A DNA stretch of 26,492 nucleotides from an uncultured Acidimicrobium sp. (GCA_903850275.1 CAINLH010000108.1:1-26492), one strand, 5' to 3'. Shown: positions 8,111 to 16,640, numbered from the stretch's first letter. The notes: generated by a model not told the origin, from the sequence alone. Made by a program: numbers and translations.

Positions 8111-8422
8111 TCAGCCTTTCGCGATGCTGGTGATTTCAATCACCGAATACTTTTGGCGGTGTCCGAAACGACGACGCTGGTTGGTACGACGCTTGTATGT
8201 AAAGCCATCGATCTTTGGGCCTGCAGCCTGACCGATGATGGTTGCAGTAACGGTTGCCTTAGCCAATTCGGCTGGCGTGGAAAGGACGGTTGTGCCGTCG
8301 ACGAGAAGCACTGGGGTGAACTTCACCACGGTGCCTTCTTGGGCGCCAAGAAGCTCGACCTGGACCTGTTGGCCCTGGGCGACCTTTTCTTGTTTGCCTC
8401 CGGTTGCGATAACTGCGTACAT
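8111..8422 (-). CDS. rplU: 50S ribosomal protein L21
   Basis: 103-residue bL21, binding 23S rRNA near L20. The N-terminus MYAVIATGGKQEKVAQG and the basic C-terminal TYKRRTNQRRRFGHRQ segment are typical. AAGGA lies 6 nt before the ATG. It forms a two-gene unit with rpmA, which starts 4 nt later. The 85-nt gap up to the rne stop has no convincing promoter; a GCCC-ATA-GGGC mini-hairpin lies just upstream of the Shine-Dalgarno. Confidence 0.98.
   Translation of the reverse strand: MYAVIATGGKQEKVAQGQQVQVELLGAQEGTVVKFTPVLLVDGTTVLSTPAELAKATVTATIIGQAAGPKIDGFTYKRRTNQRRRFGHRQKYSVIEITSIAKG
8115..8120 (-). promoter_or_regulatory. Shine-Dalgarno deciding the rpmA start
   Basis: GAAAGG, 8 nt before ATG 8106 on the minus strand and overlapping the last codons of rplU, shows that L27 starts at 8106 and not at the longer in-frame ATG at 8139. 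Confidence 0.7.
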
Positions 8423-8507
8423 AACGAGTCCTTACTCTACCCTTCGCCCTATGGGCTCTCCAACCAGCCAAACGACAAGTTGTTACTGATTTTCTTTGAA
8501 ATGTGAC

Positions 8508-10343
8508 CTAGTCAAGCATTGACATATCGATGAGCACTCCGCGGCCCTCACACGCCGCGCAGGCCTCGGCGAAATTCGTCAATAAGCCTTCGCCAATACG
8601 TTTGCGGGTCATTTCGACCAGACCAAGCTCGGAAATGTCGAACACCTGGGTGCGCGTCTTGTCCCGCGATAGTGCGCTCTTGAAGGCTTCAAGCACTTTG
8701 CGGCGATTTTCGCGTATCTCCATGTCGATGAAGTCGATGACGATGATTCCGCCGATATCTCGAAGGCGCAACTGGCGTGCAATTTCTTCTGCGGCCTCGA
8801 GATTGTTGTGGAACACCGTCTCTTCGAGGTTCGATTTACCGACATTCTTTCCCGTATTGACGTCGATCACGCTAAGCGCTTCGGTGTGCTCGATAATCAA
8901 TGAACCACCGCTCGGTAGCCAAACCTTTTTGTCCAGAGCCTTGCGCAACTGTTCGTGTACGCGATACTGCTCGAACAATGGCAGGCCTTCTTTGGCGGCA
9001 TCAAACAGCTCCACGCGATCGGCGAACTCTGGGTTGAACGCAGAGATGTAGTCGCGCACCTCGGCATACAACTGTGGATCGTCGATAACGATGCCGCGGT
9101 AGTCACTGCTGAACTCTTCACGAATAACGCGTACAGCCAATGGAGGTTCGCGATACAACAACGATGGAGTTGAAGCCTTCTCTGCCTGTTTGCGAATTGA
9201 ATCCCACTGCTCAATCAGTCGTGTGAGGTCTGTGGTGAGTTCGTGCTCGGTTGCATTTTCTGCCGCAGTTCGAACAATGATTCCGTGCTGTTCTGGCTTG
9301 ATGCGATCGAGAATGCCGCGCAAACGACGACGCTCGCCTTCTGGAAGTCGTTTGGAAATACCGTACGTGCGCGAATCGGGAATAAGCACAACGAATCGAC
9401 CCGGCAGCGAAACTTCCTGCGTTAGGCGGCCTCCTTTGGCGCCGATCGGATTCTTTGTCACTTGACACAAAATCATCTGGCGCGCCTTTAACACCTGCTC
9501 GATTCGCGGGTCTGGGCCCTGCTCGACAACGTCTTCTTTATCGAACTGCACGTCGCCCCGATACAGCACGGCATTCTTTTGCGTACCAATGTCGACGAAC
9601 GCTGCTTCCATGCCTGGGAGAACGTTTTGTACTCGGCCCAAATAAATGTTGCCGTGAATCTGCAAATCATCATCGGCTGGGCGTGAAACATAATGTTCGA
9701 TCAGGCTGCGACCTTCGAGCACCGCAACCTGAGTGAGATCGCCGCTCACCTGCACGCACATGAGGTAGCGACCAACGGCTTTACCGTTGCGCTCCTTGCC
9801 GCGTCGACGTTCGATCAATTCGGCGTCGGTGCCGACAACAGTGTTTGATGCATCGTCGCCGCGCTGCGATCGCCCGCGGCGGTTGCGTCCACCGCGCTTG
9901 CCGCCACGACGGTTTTTGCTCCGTGGTTTGTCTTCGGAACCTTCACCGCGCTGGCTGTTTGCTGAGCCAACTGCAGGCTTAGCGGCAGCGGAAACGGCGG
10001 CCGGGGCTGGACGGGTGTCTCCAATTTGAGGCTTGCGAACAAGTGCATCATTGACCGCCTCGGGGCTGGCCATCTTGCCTTCGCGAGGAGGATCCGGAAG
10101 CTCCACTTCCGGAGTTGCTGGCTTTGGCGCCCTTGCTACGCGCGGCGCAGCTTGAGTCGAATCGGCGTTAGTCGCGGCTGGGTTGGTGCCACCAGTGCGT
10201 GTGCGATTGCGGTTGCGCCCACCTCGGCGACCACGACGACGCTTCTTTGGCCCACCTGGAACTTGGGCGCCATTTTGCTGCTCGCCAGACGCCGCACCTG
10301 TTGGCTGCTCGGGGACAGAAGCCCCTGCGCTCATTTCACTCAT
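8508..10343 (-). CDS. rne: Ribonuclease E/G with Arg/Gly-rich N-terminal extension
   Basis: 611-residue endoribonuclease of the RNase E/G family, acting in rRNA maturation and mRNA decay. The catalytic core begins near residue 190 with VGRYLMCVQVSGDLTQVAVLE, contains an S1 domain (about 225-300, IYLGRVQNVLPGMEAAFVDIG), and carries the DNase I-like metal aspartates in SVIDVNTGK (D494) and IIVIDFIDME (D537). The Zn-link CAAC is at 595-598, after which the protein ends almost at once. The first 185 residues are low complexity, with two basic patches at 33-47 and 140-161 rich in Arg and Gly, likely disordered and RNA-binding. The scaffold is therefore N-terminal, not C-terminal as in E. coli RNase E. 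It lies upstream of rplU-rpmA as in Streptomyces. Confidence 0.95.
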   Translation of the reverse strand: MSEMSAGASVPEQPTGAASGEQQNGAQVPGGPKKRRRGRRGGRNRNRTRTGGTNPAATNADSTQAAPRVARAPKPATPEVELPDPPREGKMASPEAVNDALVRKPQIGDTRPAPAAVSAAAKPAVGSANSQRGEGSEDKPRSKNRRGGKRGGRNRRGRSQRGDDASNTVVGTDAELIERRRGKERNGKAVGRYLMCVQVSGDLTQVAVLEGRSLIEHYVSRPADDDLQIHGNIYLGRVQNVLPGMEAAFVDIGTQKNAVLYRGDVQFDKEDVVEQGPDPRIEQVLKARQMILCQVTKNPIGAKGGRLTQEVSLPGRFVVLIPDSRTYGISKRLPEGERRRLRGILDRIKPEQHGIIVRTAAENATEHELTTDLTRLIEQWDSIRKQAEKASTPSLLYREPPLAVRVIREEFSSDYRGIVIDDPQLYAEVRDYISAFNPEFADRVELFDAAKEGLPLFEQYRVHEQLRKALDKKVWLPSGGSLIIEHTEALSVIDVNTGKNVGKSNLEETVFHNNLEAAEEIARQLRLRDIGGIIVIDFIDMEIRENRRKVLEAFKSALSRDKTRTQVFDISELGLVEMTRKRIGEGLLTNFAEACAACEGRGVLIDMSMLD

Positions 10344-10567
10344 GTTGCTTGCTCGTTTCCTTACTTGGATAGCGCATCCGAGGCGGCAAAGCTGCCCACC
10401 ACATGCACTATCGTCGCGGTCCAGCGCTACCGGCGACAGGTTTCCCCGCTGCCCGAATCGCTATCGCGTGTACGACCTTTGGAGGGGCCCAATGCCCTTC
10501 CTGGTTCTCAGGATATCCCCCTGCTCCTAGAGGAACTCGGCTTTATTGGCAGTTTTTGCGGCGGCCC
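10344..10567 (-). other. 224-nt gap between rodA and rne; likely rne leader
   Basis: No coding region with protein-like composition was found on either strand. On the minus strand it would hold the rne promoter and a long 5' leader. TATCCT shortly after rodA is a possible -10 without a clear -35. A weak stem GTTC/GAAC with AGGA/TCCT around it is also present. No T-run terminator follows rodA. In E. coli the rne leader mediates autoregulation; whether it does so here is only analogy. Confidence 0.3.
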
Positions 10568-11752
10568 TTATTGCAGGCGGCGCATATGGATGCTCTGGAC
10601 CAGTCCGAACAACACCGCGGTGGACACCAAGTGAGAGCCCCCATAGGAGATGAAGGGCAATGGAAGGCCACTTACTGGGGTGACCCCCAACGTCATACCG
10701 ATGTTCTGGAAGACCTGCCACACCACCATCGTGAATACACCCGTGGCCAAAAAGAACCCGTAACGGTCTCGGGCCATCCGTGCGATGCGCCATATTCGCC
10801 ACAAGATGATGCAAAACAGCGCAATGACGACGCCGCCGCCAATCATTCCGAATTGTTCTCCGATAGCAGAAAATGGGAAGTCGGTGAATTGCACCGGAAT
10901 GTACTTTCCGTTAGTAAGCGGCCCGTTGAGATAGCCCTTGCCAAAGACCCCACCTGTCGATACGGCACGTTTGGCGAAACGAACCTGCAACACGATTTGT
11001 TCCAAATCTTTGTCAAACGAGTTTTGATTAAACCATGCATCAAATCGGCGCAACTGATACCGCAGGCTTGGCACTGCAACAATCGATGCGGCAACCGACC
11101 CAACCGACATCGCTGCAATCAATAGCAAATATCTTCGGCGCGCTTGACCTACGTACAACACGCCCGCAACACCGGCCAAGATAACCGAGGCTGAACCGAG
11201 GTCGGGCTGCAACAAAATCAGTGCACACGGAGCCAACACCATGTACAGGGACATAACAAAGTGATGCCAATCAATTCCGTCAATCGCAGATTCGCTGAGA
11301 TAGCTGGCAATCAAAACCAATATGAGGGGTTTCGCGAATTCGGCAGGCTGCAGCGCAATTGGTCCTAGGTCGAAAGCAAGTCGTGCTCCACCAGTTACGG
11401 CTCCAGTTGCGAGCACCAAAATCAACAGAACAATTACTCCGCCGTACAACACGCCACTTTGTGTTCGAAACCAATCGTGACCGAGCGCCATGACGATTGA
11501 AAGAACAGCGATTCCCGCAATAACAAAAAGCACCTGTCGTTGCGTGTACACATACGGATCAAACCGCTGGTCGATCAAGCGCAAATGGGTTGCAGAAAAT
11601 ACGGTAAATAAACCAATCACAGCCTGGATGGCCATAGCCGACATCAAAATCCAGTCGATGTTGCGAACTGGGTCGGCATAACTATTGTTCAGCCCTGCGT
11701 TAGCGGCGCGCGGTTTTTTAAAAGCCCGCAGTACGGAATCAGTTATTTTCAT
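10568..11752 (-). CDS. rodA: SEDS peptidoglycan glycosyltransferase RodA
   Basis: 394-residue polytopic SEDS protein, the glycan polymerase of lateral-wall synthesis that works with PBP2. The signatures include QPAEFAK near the middle, QPDLGSASV, and the C-terminal FQNIGMTLGVTPVSGLPLPF with ISYGGS. The extracytoplasmic loop between has the FGKGYLNGPLTNGKYIPVQ and TDFPFSAIGEQFG block. A basic cytoplasmic N-terminus of about 30 residues precedes the first helix. It is assigned RodA rather than FtsW because the start codon overlaps the stop of the PBP2 gene by one base (TAATG) and the gene sits at the end of the mreBCD operon. Confidence 0.95.
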   Translation of the reverse strand: MKITDSVLRAFKKPRAANAGLNNSYADPVRNIDWILMSAMAIQAVIGLFTVFSATHLRLIDQRFDPYVYTQRQVLFVIAGIAVLSIVMALGHDWFRTQSGVLYGGVIVLLILVLATGAVTGGARLAFDLGPIALQPAEFAKPLILVLIASYLSESAIDGIDWHHFVMSLYMVLAPCALILLQPDLGSASVILAGVAGVLYVGQARRRYLLLIAAMSVGSVAASIVAVPSLRYQLRRFDAWFNQNSFDKDLEQIVLQVRFAKRAVSTGGVFGKGYLNGPLTNGKYIPVQFTDFPFSAIGEQFGMIGGGVVIALFCIILWRIWRIARMARDRYGFFLATGVFTMVVWQVFQNIGMTLGVTPVSGLPLPFISYGGSHLVSTAVLFGLVQSIHMRRLQ

Positions 11753-13923
11753 TAGTCGCGATTATCCGATCGGCCGCCCGACAAACATGTTGGGTTACGC
11801 AAATATGTCGGCGGTGCCGCAACGCTGCTGTTGATATTCAATGGGTCTGCGACCACGACTGGATCAACTTTGTACTTTCCAGACATGGCCATGAAAATAC
11901 ATTTCACTACTGGTGCTGCAGCCTGCGAGCCATATCCGGCTTTCTCTAAATAGGCGAATGCCGAGTATGGCTGGTTTGGGTCGAGGCTGAATGCTCCGAA
12001 AGCAGACGAGTCGTTCCACGGCAAGTTGCCAAGCCCCTGAGCCGTTCCGGTTTTCCCAGCAATGGGAAGCACGCCGTATGGGTATCCCTTGAACAACAGT
12101 TCACCAGTTGTCTTATGGTACGTCCCGTAGTTCACGCCAGGGCCTGTGATCACTCTGGCTAATCCATCCACAATCGGCTTCAAACGGTCGCCCGACATGT
12201 CAAGCGTTCTAATTGGTTCGCGGTCATCAAATCGTTCAACGACAGCCGACTGCGACATGTTGGCGATGCCAGGTGCACTGTCGGGGGTGCCGGGCTCTAG
12301 AACTGTTTTCACCAAGTGGGGCTGCAACACTTTGCCGCCATTTCCTAATACCCCATAGGCGCTGGCAACCTGAATCGGAGTTGCAGAAAGTAAACCTTGG
12401 CCGATTGAAAACAGAATTTGATCTCCAACGTAATAAGCCCTGCCGGACTCCTCCGATATCGCTCCAATATCGGCCATTCGCTTTTTTAAGGCTTTACTGG
12501 GGATTGTGCCCGCGTACTCGTACGGCAAGTCAATGTTCGTTGGCGAACCAAAACCAAATAGCCGAACCTGTTCTTCCAGAATTGGCTTGTACCCACGTTC
12601 CGTCAAAATCTGTTCACCAATTTTGTAAAAGAACGAGTCGCTCGAAACAGCAAGTGCATCGTCGACTGCAACCGGCCCGTATCGGCAAGGGGCGCCCGTC
12701 GAGCGACAAACCGCGTTACGGAAAACGCATTTCACTCCGTCTTGGCACCGGTCTTTTGGAATACTTTCAAGTGTGTACGTGCCGTTGTCGACGTACGTGT
12801 AAGAGGATCCGCCCGGCAACTGACCGGTATTGAGTGCTGCATAGGCAATAAACGGTTTAAATGATGAACCCAAGTTGTACCGACCGGACACAGCACGATT
12901 GACAAGTATCGACAAGTCTGGGTCTTCGGTTTGCGGGAAAATTTCGGCAAATTTTTCTTTGGTGATTCCAGCATTAAACCATCGCGCATCGAAACGCGGA
13001 TATGAGGCCATGGCAATTACCTGGCCCGTGTCGTGGTTCATTAACACCACCGACCCTGCCGGCGCTTTGTACAGCACGGGGTCGGGAAAGAGTGGGTCAA
13101 TCGTGCCATCTTCTAAACGAATATTTCCGGCCTCCACGCGGCGGCGCAGAACCAACTGGGTCTCTAATGCTTGCTCTGCAAATTGTTGAATCGTTATATC
13201 CAGCGATAATTCGAGATCGTTTCCAACGATCGGCTCGACGCGCTCGATCAAACGCAGTAATTTTCCTTGCGCATTCACTTCGTATCGAACGTACCCAGGC
13301 GTGCCACGAAGAATTTGCTCGTAGGACTGCTCCAGGCCATAACCGCCGACGCGTTCATTCGGGTCGTAATCAATCGAACGGTAGTAGGCAAGGTTCTTCT
13401 CGGAGATAGCGCCCATGTAACCAATGACGTGACTACCAATTGCACCGTAGGGGTAATTGCGCTTCCACTCTTCGCGCACGTACATGCCCGGATAATCCTC
13501 CGACCGCTCTCTAAGAAACAGCGCAACTTCTTCCGAAATATCTTCTTTCAGCGGCAACGCTTCAAGCGGCCCAAACCGTTTGTCCTCGTACCGCTTGAAC
13601 AACGTCTCGACTGGCATTTGCAATGGGCCCGAAAGTCGTCGGAACATCTCTAAGCGATCCTCTGGATCTTTAATTACTTCGCGGTCGATCGTTGCAGTCA
13701 AGATGCGCTTGTTGTCGGCAACAACTCGACCTTTCGCGTCGATGATTCGACCGCGTTCTGGAAGCAAGCGAATGGTTCTGGTGCGCACCGCAACGACTAT
13801 TTCTTCGTTCTCTTCGGCTTTAATCGCCTGCAAGAACCACATGCGCGTGGACAAGCCGGTCATCAGAACCACTGCGGTGATTGCCAGCGACATCAAGCGC
13901 TTGGACTGATTATTGGCTGTCAT
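11752..13923 (-). CDS. mrdA: Penicillin-binding protein 2 (elongation transpeptidase)
   Basis: 723-residue class B PBP that crosslinks peptidoglycan together with RodA. One N-terminal membrane anchor (about 9-30) is followed by the pedestal domain with the LLPERGRIIDAKGRVVADN segment, then the transpeptidase. Catalytic SxxK is S353-S-F-K356 (in SGRYNLGSSFKPF); the second motif lies in AVSSDSFFYKIG (S427-S-D429); KTG is at 624-626 (AGKTGTAQG). An unusual segment at 393-413 has four cysteines (C393, C399, C406, C413) between the first two motifs, in the extracellular domain. The C-terminus is a Ser/Pro/Arg-rich tail. It follows mreD by 6 nt and overlaps rodA by 1 nt. Confidence 0.95.
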   Translation of the reverse strand: MTANNQSKRLMSLAITAVVLMTGLSTRMWFLQAIKAEENEEIVVAVRTRTIRLLPERGRIIDAKGRVVADNKRILTATIDREVIKDPEDRLEMFRRLSGPLQMPVETLFKRYEDKRFGPLEALPLKEDISEEVALFLRERSEDYPGMYVREEWKRNYPYGAIGSHVIGYMGAISEKNLAYYRSIDYDPNERVGGYGLEQSYEQILRGTPGYVRYEVNAQGKLLRLIERVEPIVGNDLELSLDITIQQFAEQALETQLVLRRRVEAGNIRLEDGTIDPLFPDPVLYKAPAGSVVLMNHDTGQVIAMASYPRFDARWFNAGITKEKFAEIFPQTEDPDLSILVNRAVSGRYNLGSSFKPFIAYAALNTGQLPGGSSYTYVDNGTYTLESIPKDRCQDGVKCVFRNAVCRSTGAPCRYGPVAVDDALAVSSDSFFYKIGEQILTERGYKPILEEQVRLFGFGSPTNIDLPYEYAGTIPSKALKKRMADIGAISEESGRAYYVGDQILFSIGQGLLSATPIQVASAYGVLGNGGKVLQPHLVKTVLEPGTPDSAPGIANMSQSAVVERFDDREPIRTLDMSGDRLKPIVDGLARVITGPGVNYGTYHKTTGELLFKGYPYGVLPIAGKTGTAQGLGNLPWNDSSAFGAFSLDPNQPYSAFAYLEKAGYGSQAAAPVVKCIFMAMSGKYKVDPVVVADPLNINSSVAAPPTYLRNPTCLSGGRSDNRD

Positions 13924-13929
13924 CAGTGT

Positions 13930-14448
13930 TTAACCAATCATCGATTGCTTGAGCGTCCAGCGAATCAGGGGCATGACAATTGGAGCCAGAAATAAATTGA
14001 TAAGAGCAACGACGAGTGCGACGACAAACATGCGTGGCTGAACCCAGCCGCCTAGGCCGGTCATGCCTTGAGCCACGGGAAACAACATCTCTCCAATTGC
14101 GCTGAACAGTGCAATAACAATGGCGCGGTTCCACCAGCTTGGCTCACGCACAAAGAATGGCAACAGGCCCGCGCCGAAACTCACTCCTCCAACCACTAAA
14201 GAAGTAAGCCCTAGTGGCGTGGTTAATACACAGTCGTACATCAACCCAACAATGAGCCCCGAAAGAGCACCAACTTCTGGCCCATAAATTGCGCCAGCGG
14301 TGACGCCGATCAACAACATCAGTTGCACCATCACCCCAAACGGTCGCATTTCGCTCAAAACAGTTGTTTGGATTCCCAAAAAGATGAGCCCAACTAACAC
14401 AAGCCTTGTCCACCTGCTTGCCATAACGCGCAGAAACCGAAGACTCAT
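13930..14448 (-). CDS. mreD: Rod shape-determining protein MreD
   Basis: 172-residue integral membrane protein with five or six hydrophobic segments, the usual size and shape for MreD. Weakly conserved sequence such as GAIYGPEVGALSGLIVGLMYD, with an acidic residue near the helix end, is typical of the family. It connects MreC and the cytoplasmic MreB to the wall machinery. The ATG overlaps the mreC stop by 4 nt (ATGA). Identification relies on position as much as on sequence. Confidence 0.9.
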   Translation of the reverse strand: MSLRFLRVMASRWTRLVLVGLIFLGIQTTVLSEMRPFGVMVQLMLLIGVTAGAIYGPEVGALSGLIVGLMYDCVLTTPLGLTSLVVGGVSFGAGLLPFFVREPSWWNRAIVIALFSAIGEMLFPVAQGMTGLGGWVQPRMFVVALVVALINLFLAPIVMPLIRWTLKQSMIG

Positions 14449-15506
14449 GGTGCTTGCTGCTCGGTTATCGGCTGGTACAACAAAATGCGAACAAACGACA
14501 AGTTGCTGAGGTCTGCGACTAAGCCAATTTCCAACACTGGCCCAGCCGTACCCAGCCGCTTATTAACTCGGGTCACAGTTCCAACAACGATGTCTGGTGG
14601 AGCCAAACTGAGCGAACCGCCCGCCGAAACAATTGGAGAACCCAACTGAATTTCTCCGAACCGCTGTTCGGTATCGATGAACCGAACAATCGGCGTTCGT
14701 GATGGCCCACGCCCTTCCAACACTCCTGTTTCGCGAACTGCTAGCGAACTGCCCGCCGGAATGGTGAGCGAAGGAACTGCCACTGCTGCATTCGGCGCAG
14801 TGATGACTGCGGTAGGCACAGTAGAACCAGGGGTGAAACCCGGGATTTTGCTGGTTGTCGCAACGGGAACCGTAGTGATCGGAACCGTAGTGGTGGTTTC
14901 AATCAAGGCTGCCTCTGGGTCTGCGACAGTGGATGCTGTCGTCTTTGGTGTATTCACCACCTTCACCGAAAGCGCATATTCTGGGTCGGTAATCAACATG
15001 ATCACAGCGCGGTTTGCAAATACTTTTGTTATCTTGCCAACTAAACCTGCAGCATTAAGCACCGGCATACCAACTTTGATGCCACTCTCGCTTCCTTGGT
15101 TGATTTCAACGCTCTGAGCAAAGTTCGACGGCGAGTCTCCAATCACCTGGGCGCTCACCGAATTGATGCCGGCCAACGTGGGCAAACCATTCAGTGCCAA
15201 CAACTCCTGCGACAGACGCACGGATGCAGCAGCGGCCACCGATGCTCCCTCTTGCTGCGCAATCTTTTCTCGCAGCAATCTGTTCTCAGCAGTTACATCG
15301 TTGTAGTTGGTGATTCCGTTCCATGCATTTGAAACTGGCCTTGTGACCACCCTGGCCACACCCTCAACAGGCCGAAAAAAGACGCCAAAAACTGCTCGTA
15401 CGGCCGAGGTCGAACCGCTTTGCTGCAAGTCGAGCGTGACAAGGATGATTGACGTCAAGGCCAAAAGCGCAATGGCTCTGCGACGTTGTGGTGAAATCAC
15501 TGCCAC
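14445..15506 (-). CDS. mreC: Rod shape-determining protein MreC with Thr/Val/Pro-rich insert
   Basis: 353 residues: a short cytoplasmic N-terminus (PQRRR), one membrane helix (about 10-27), a coiled coil (about 70-100, VTAENRLLREKIAQQE), then the two beta-barrel domains of periplasm-facing MreC. Typical pieces are VIGDSPSNFAQSVEINQGS, GIKVGMPVLNAAGLVGKI, and the C-terminal VVGTVTRVNKR block. Between the beta domains, residues about 187-250 are a low-complexity linker rich in Thr, Val, Pro and Ala (TTTTVPITTVPVATT), which usual MreC proteins do not have at this length. MreC activates PBP2. It sits 18 nt downstream of mreB and overlaps mreD by 4 nt. Confidence 0.94.
   Translation of the reverse strand: MAVISPQRRRAIALLALTSIILVTLDLQQSGSTSAVRAVFGVFFRPVEGVARVVTRPVSNAWNGITNYNDVTAENRLLREKIAQQEGASVAAAASVRLSQELLALNGLPTLAGINSVSAQVIGDSPSNFAQSVEINQGSESGIKVGMPVLNAAGLVGKITKVFANRAVIMLITDPEYALSVKVVNTPKTTASTVADPEAALIETTTTVPITTVPVATTSKIPGFTPGSTVPTAVITAPNAAVAVPSLTIPAGSSLAVRETGVLEGRGPSRTPIVRFIDTEQRFGEIQLGSPIVSAGGSLSLAPPDIVVGTVTRVNKRLGTAGPVLEIGLVADLSNLSFVRILLYQPITEQQAP
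14866..14892. repeat. mreC: Short tandem repeat inside mreC
   Basis: GGAACCGTAGTG occurs twice with a 15-base period (14866-14877 and 14881-14892), encoding two copies of a TTVP(I/V) pentapeptide in the flexible linker. Such in-frame repeats can change in number by slippage. Confidence 0.55.
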
Positions 15507-15524
15507 GACAAAACCTTCGTCGGC

Positions 15525-16559
15525 CTACTCAAAGTAGGACTGCGACGTCAGACCTTTCATTGCCTCGATGTTGTCGAGTGTTAAGCCGCAACCAAGCACC
15601 ACCGAATACAAAGGCTCTGGTGCGAGATATGCATGAATGCCGGTTTCGTGTGTGACGCGCTCGGGCAACCCAGCAAGAAGCGCGCCACCGCCAGAGAGCA
15701 CGAGGCCTTGGCTAATAATGTCTGCGGCAAGTTCGGGTGGCGTGCGCTCGAGGGTGGTTTTAATGGCTTCAACAATTGTTCCTACGGACGCATCAAGCGC
15801 CGCACGAACCTCTTCGCTAGTGACTACCTGTGTGCGCGGCAGACCAGTGACAATGTCGCGACCACCCACATCGGCCGTGAGTTCCTCTTCAAGAGGCCAG
15901 GCAGACCCAAGTTGCAACTTCACTTCTTCCGCCGTGTTTTCCCCAACATCGAGTGAAAACTCGGTTCTAAACATCTCTTGGATTGCCTCGTTCAGTTCGT
16001 CGCCCGCAACACGAGCCGAATGAGCAGTAACAATTCCGCCCATTGAGATAACCGCAACTTCAGTGGTGCCACCACCGATGTCGACAATGAGGTTTGCACT
16101 TGGTAAGTGCACGGGAAGACCAGCACCGATGGCTGCGGCCATTGGTTCTTCAATGATGTAGACAGGCCTACGTGCTCCCGCGAACTCGGCCGCGTCTTGA
16201 ACCGCGCGACGCTCGACGCCTGTAATTTCTGACGGCACGCAAATAATCATTCGCGGTTTGTTCCAACGGCTCGTGTGCACCTTTTGAATAAAGAACCGAA
16301 GCATTTTCTCGCAGACATCAAAGTCGGCGATTACACCGTCTTTCAGTGGGCGAACGAGGCGAATGTTTTGCGGAGCCCTACCCCACATACGTTTCGCCTC
16401 AAACCCAACTGCGACCAATTGCCCGGTTTTGTTGTCGACTGCGACGGTTGACGGCTCGTTGAGCACAACGCCTTCGCCCTTAACGAACACCAAAGTATTG
16501 GCGGTGCCAAGGTCGATCGCGATATCGCGCCCTAACGAAAGTGAGCCTCCACCTGCCAT
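15525..16559 (-). CDS. mreB: Rod shape-determining actin homologue MreB
   Basis: 344-residue bacterial actin that orients the lateral-wall elongasome under the membrane. The phosphate-1 motif DIAIDLGTANTLVF is near residue 12, the phosphate-2 motif LIVDIGGGTTEVAVIS near 157, and the adenosine motif LVLSGGGALLAGLPE near 288. VPSEITGVERRAV and the IEEPMAAAIGAGL segment are also typical. A strong AAGGAG lies 9 nt before the ATG. It is the first gene of mreB-mreC-mreD-mrdA-rodA. Confidence 0.98.
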   Translation of the reverse strand: MAGGGSLSLGRDIAIDLGTANTLVFVKGEGVVLNEPSTVAVDNKTGQLVAVGFEAKRMWGRAPQNIRLVRPLKDGVIADFDVCEKMLRFFIQKVHTSRWNKPRMIICVPSEITGVERRAVQDAAEFAGARRPVYIIEEPMAAAIGAGLPVHLPSANLIVDIGGGTTEVAVISMGGIVTAHSARVAGDELNEAIQEMFRTEFSLDVGENTAEEVKLQLGSAWPLEEELTADVGGRDIVTGLPRTQVVTSEEVRAALDASVGTIVEAIKTTLERTPPELAADIISQGLVLSGGGALLAGLPERVTHETGIHAYLAPEPLYSVVLGCGLTLDNIEAMKGLTSQSYFE

Positions 16560-16568
16560 CTAACTGGT

Positions 16569-16574
16569 CTCCTT
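16569..16574 (-). promoter_or_regulatory. Strong Shine-Dalgarno of mreB
   Basis: AAGGAG on the minus strand, 9 nt before the ATG at 16559. It is one of the two strongest ribosome-binding sites in the window, fitting high MreB output from the first gene of the operon. Confidence 0.75.
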
Positions 16575-16622
16575 GTGTTTGTAATTCAACATGCCGAGAT
16601 GAGCACAGCAAATGCCATAAAT

Positions 16623-16628
16623 ATCCTA
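16623..16628 (-). promoter_or_regulatory. Possible -10 of the mreBCD operon
   Basis: TAGGAT on the minus strand, about 65 nt upstream of the mreB ATG, in the 120-nt gap after ndk. No good -35 hexamer was found at 16-18 nt. The gap and the strong mreB ribosome-binding site support a promoter here. Confidence 0.35.
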
Positions 16629-16640
16629 CCGATCAAGCCT

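Noticed and set aside
8107..8139. 11-residue extension of L27
   Set aside because: It overlaps rplU, and L27 families start at MSKTKGGGS. Some Firmicutes L27 proteins have a cleaved N-terminal leader, but that leader has a different motif (ending in FF), which is not seen here.
10026..11125. Long plus-strand frames (10026-10634 and 10403-11125) covering the rne-rodA gap
   Set aside because: Both are Cys/Trp/Arg-rich and mostly antisense to rne and rodA. They show no domain, so the gap is treated as non-coding.
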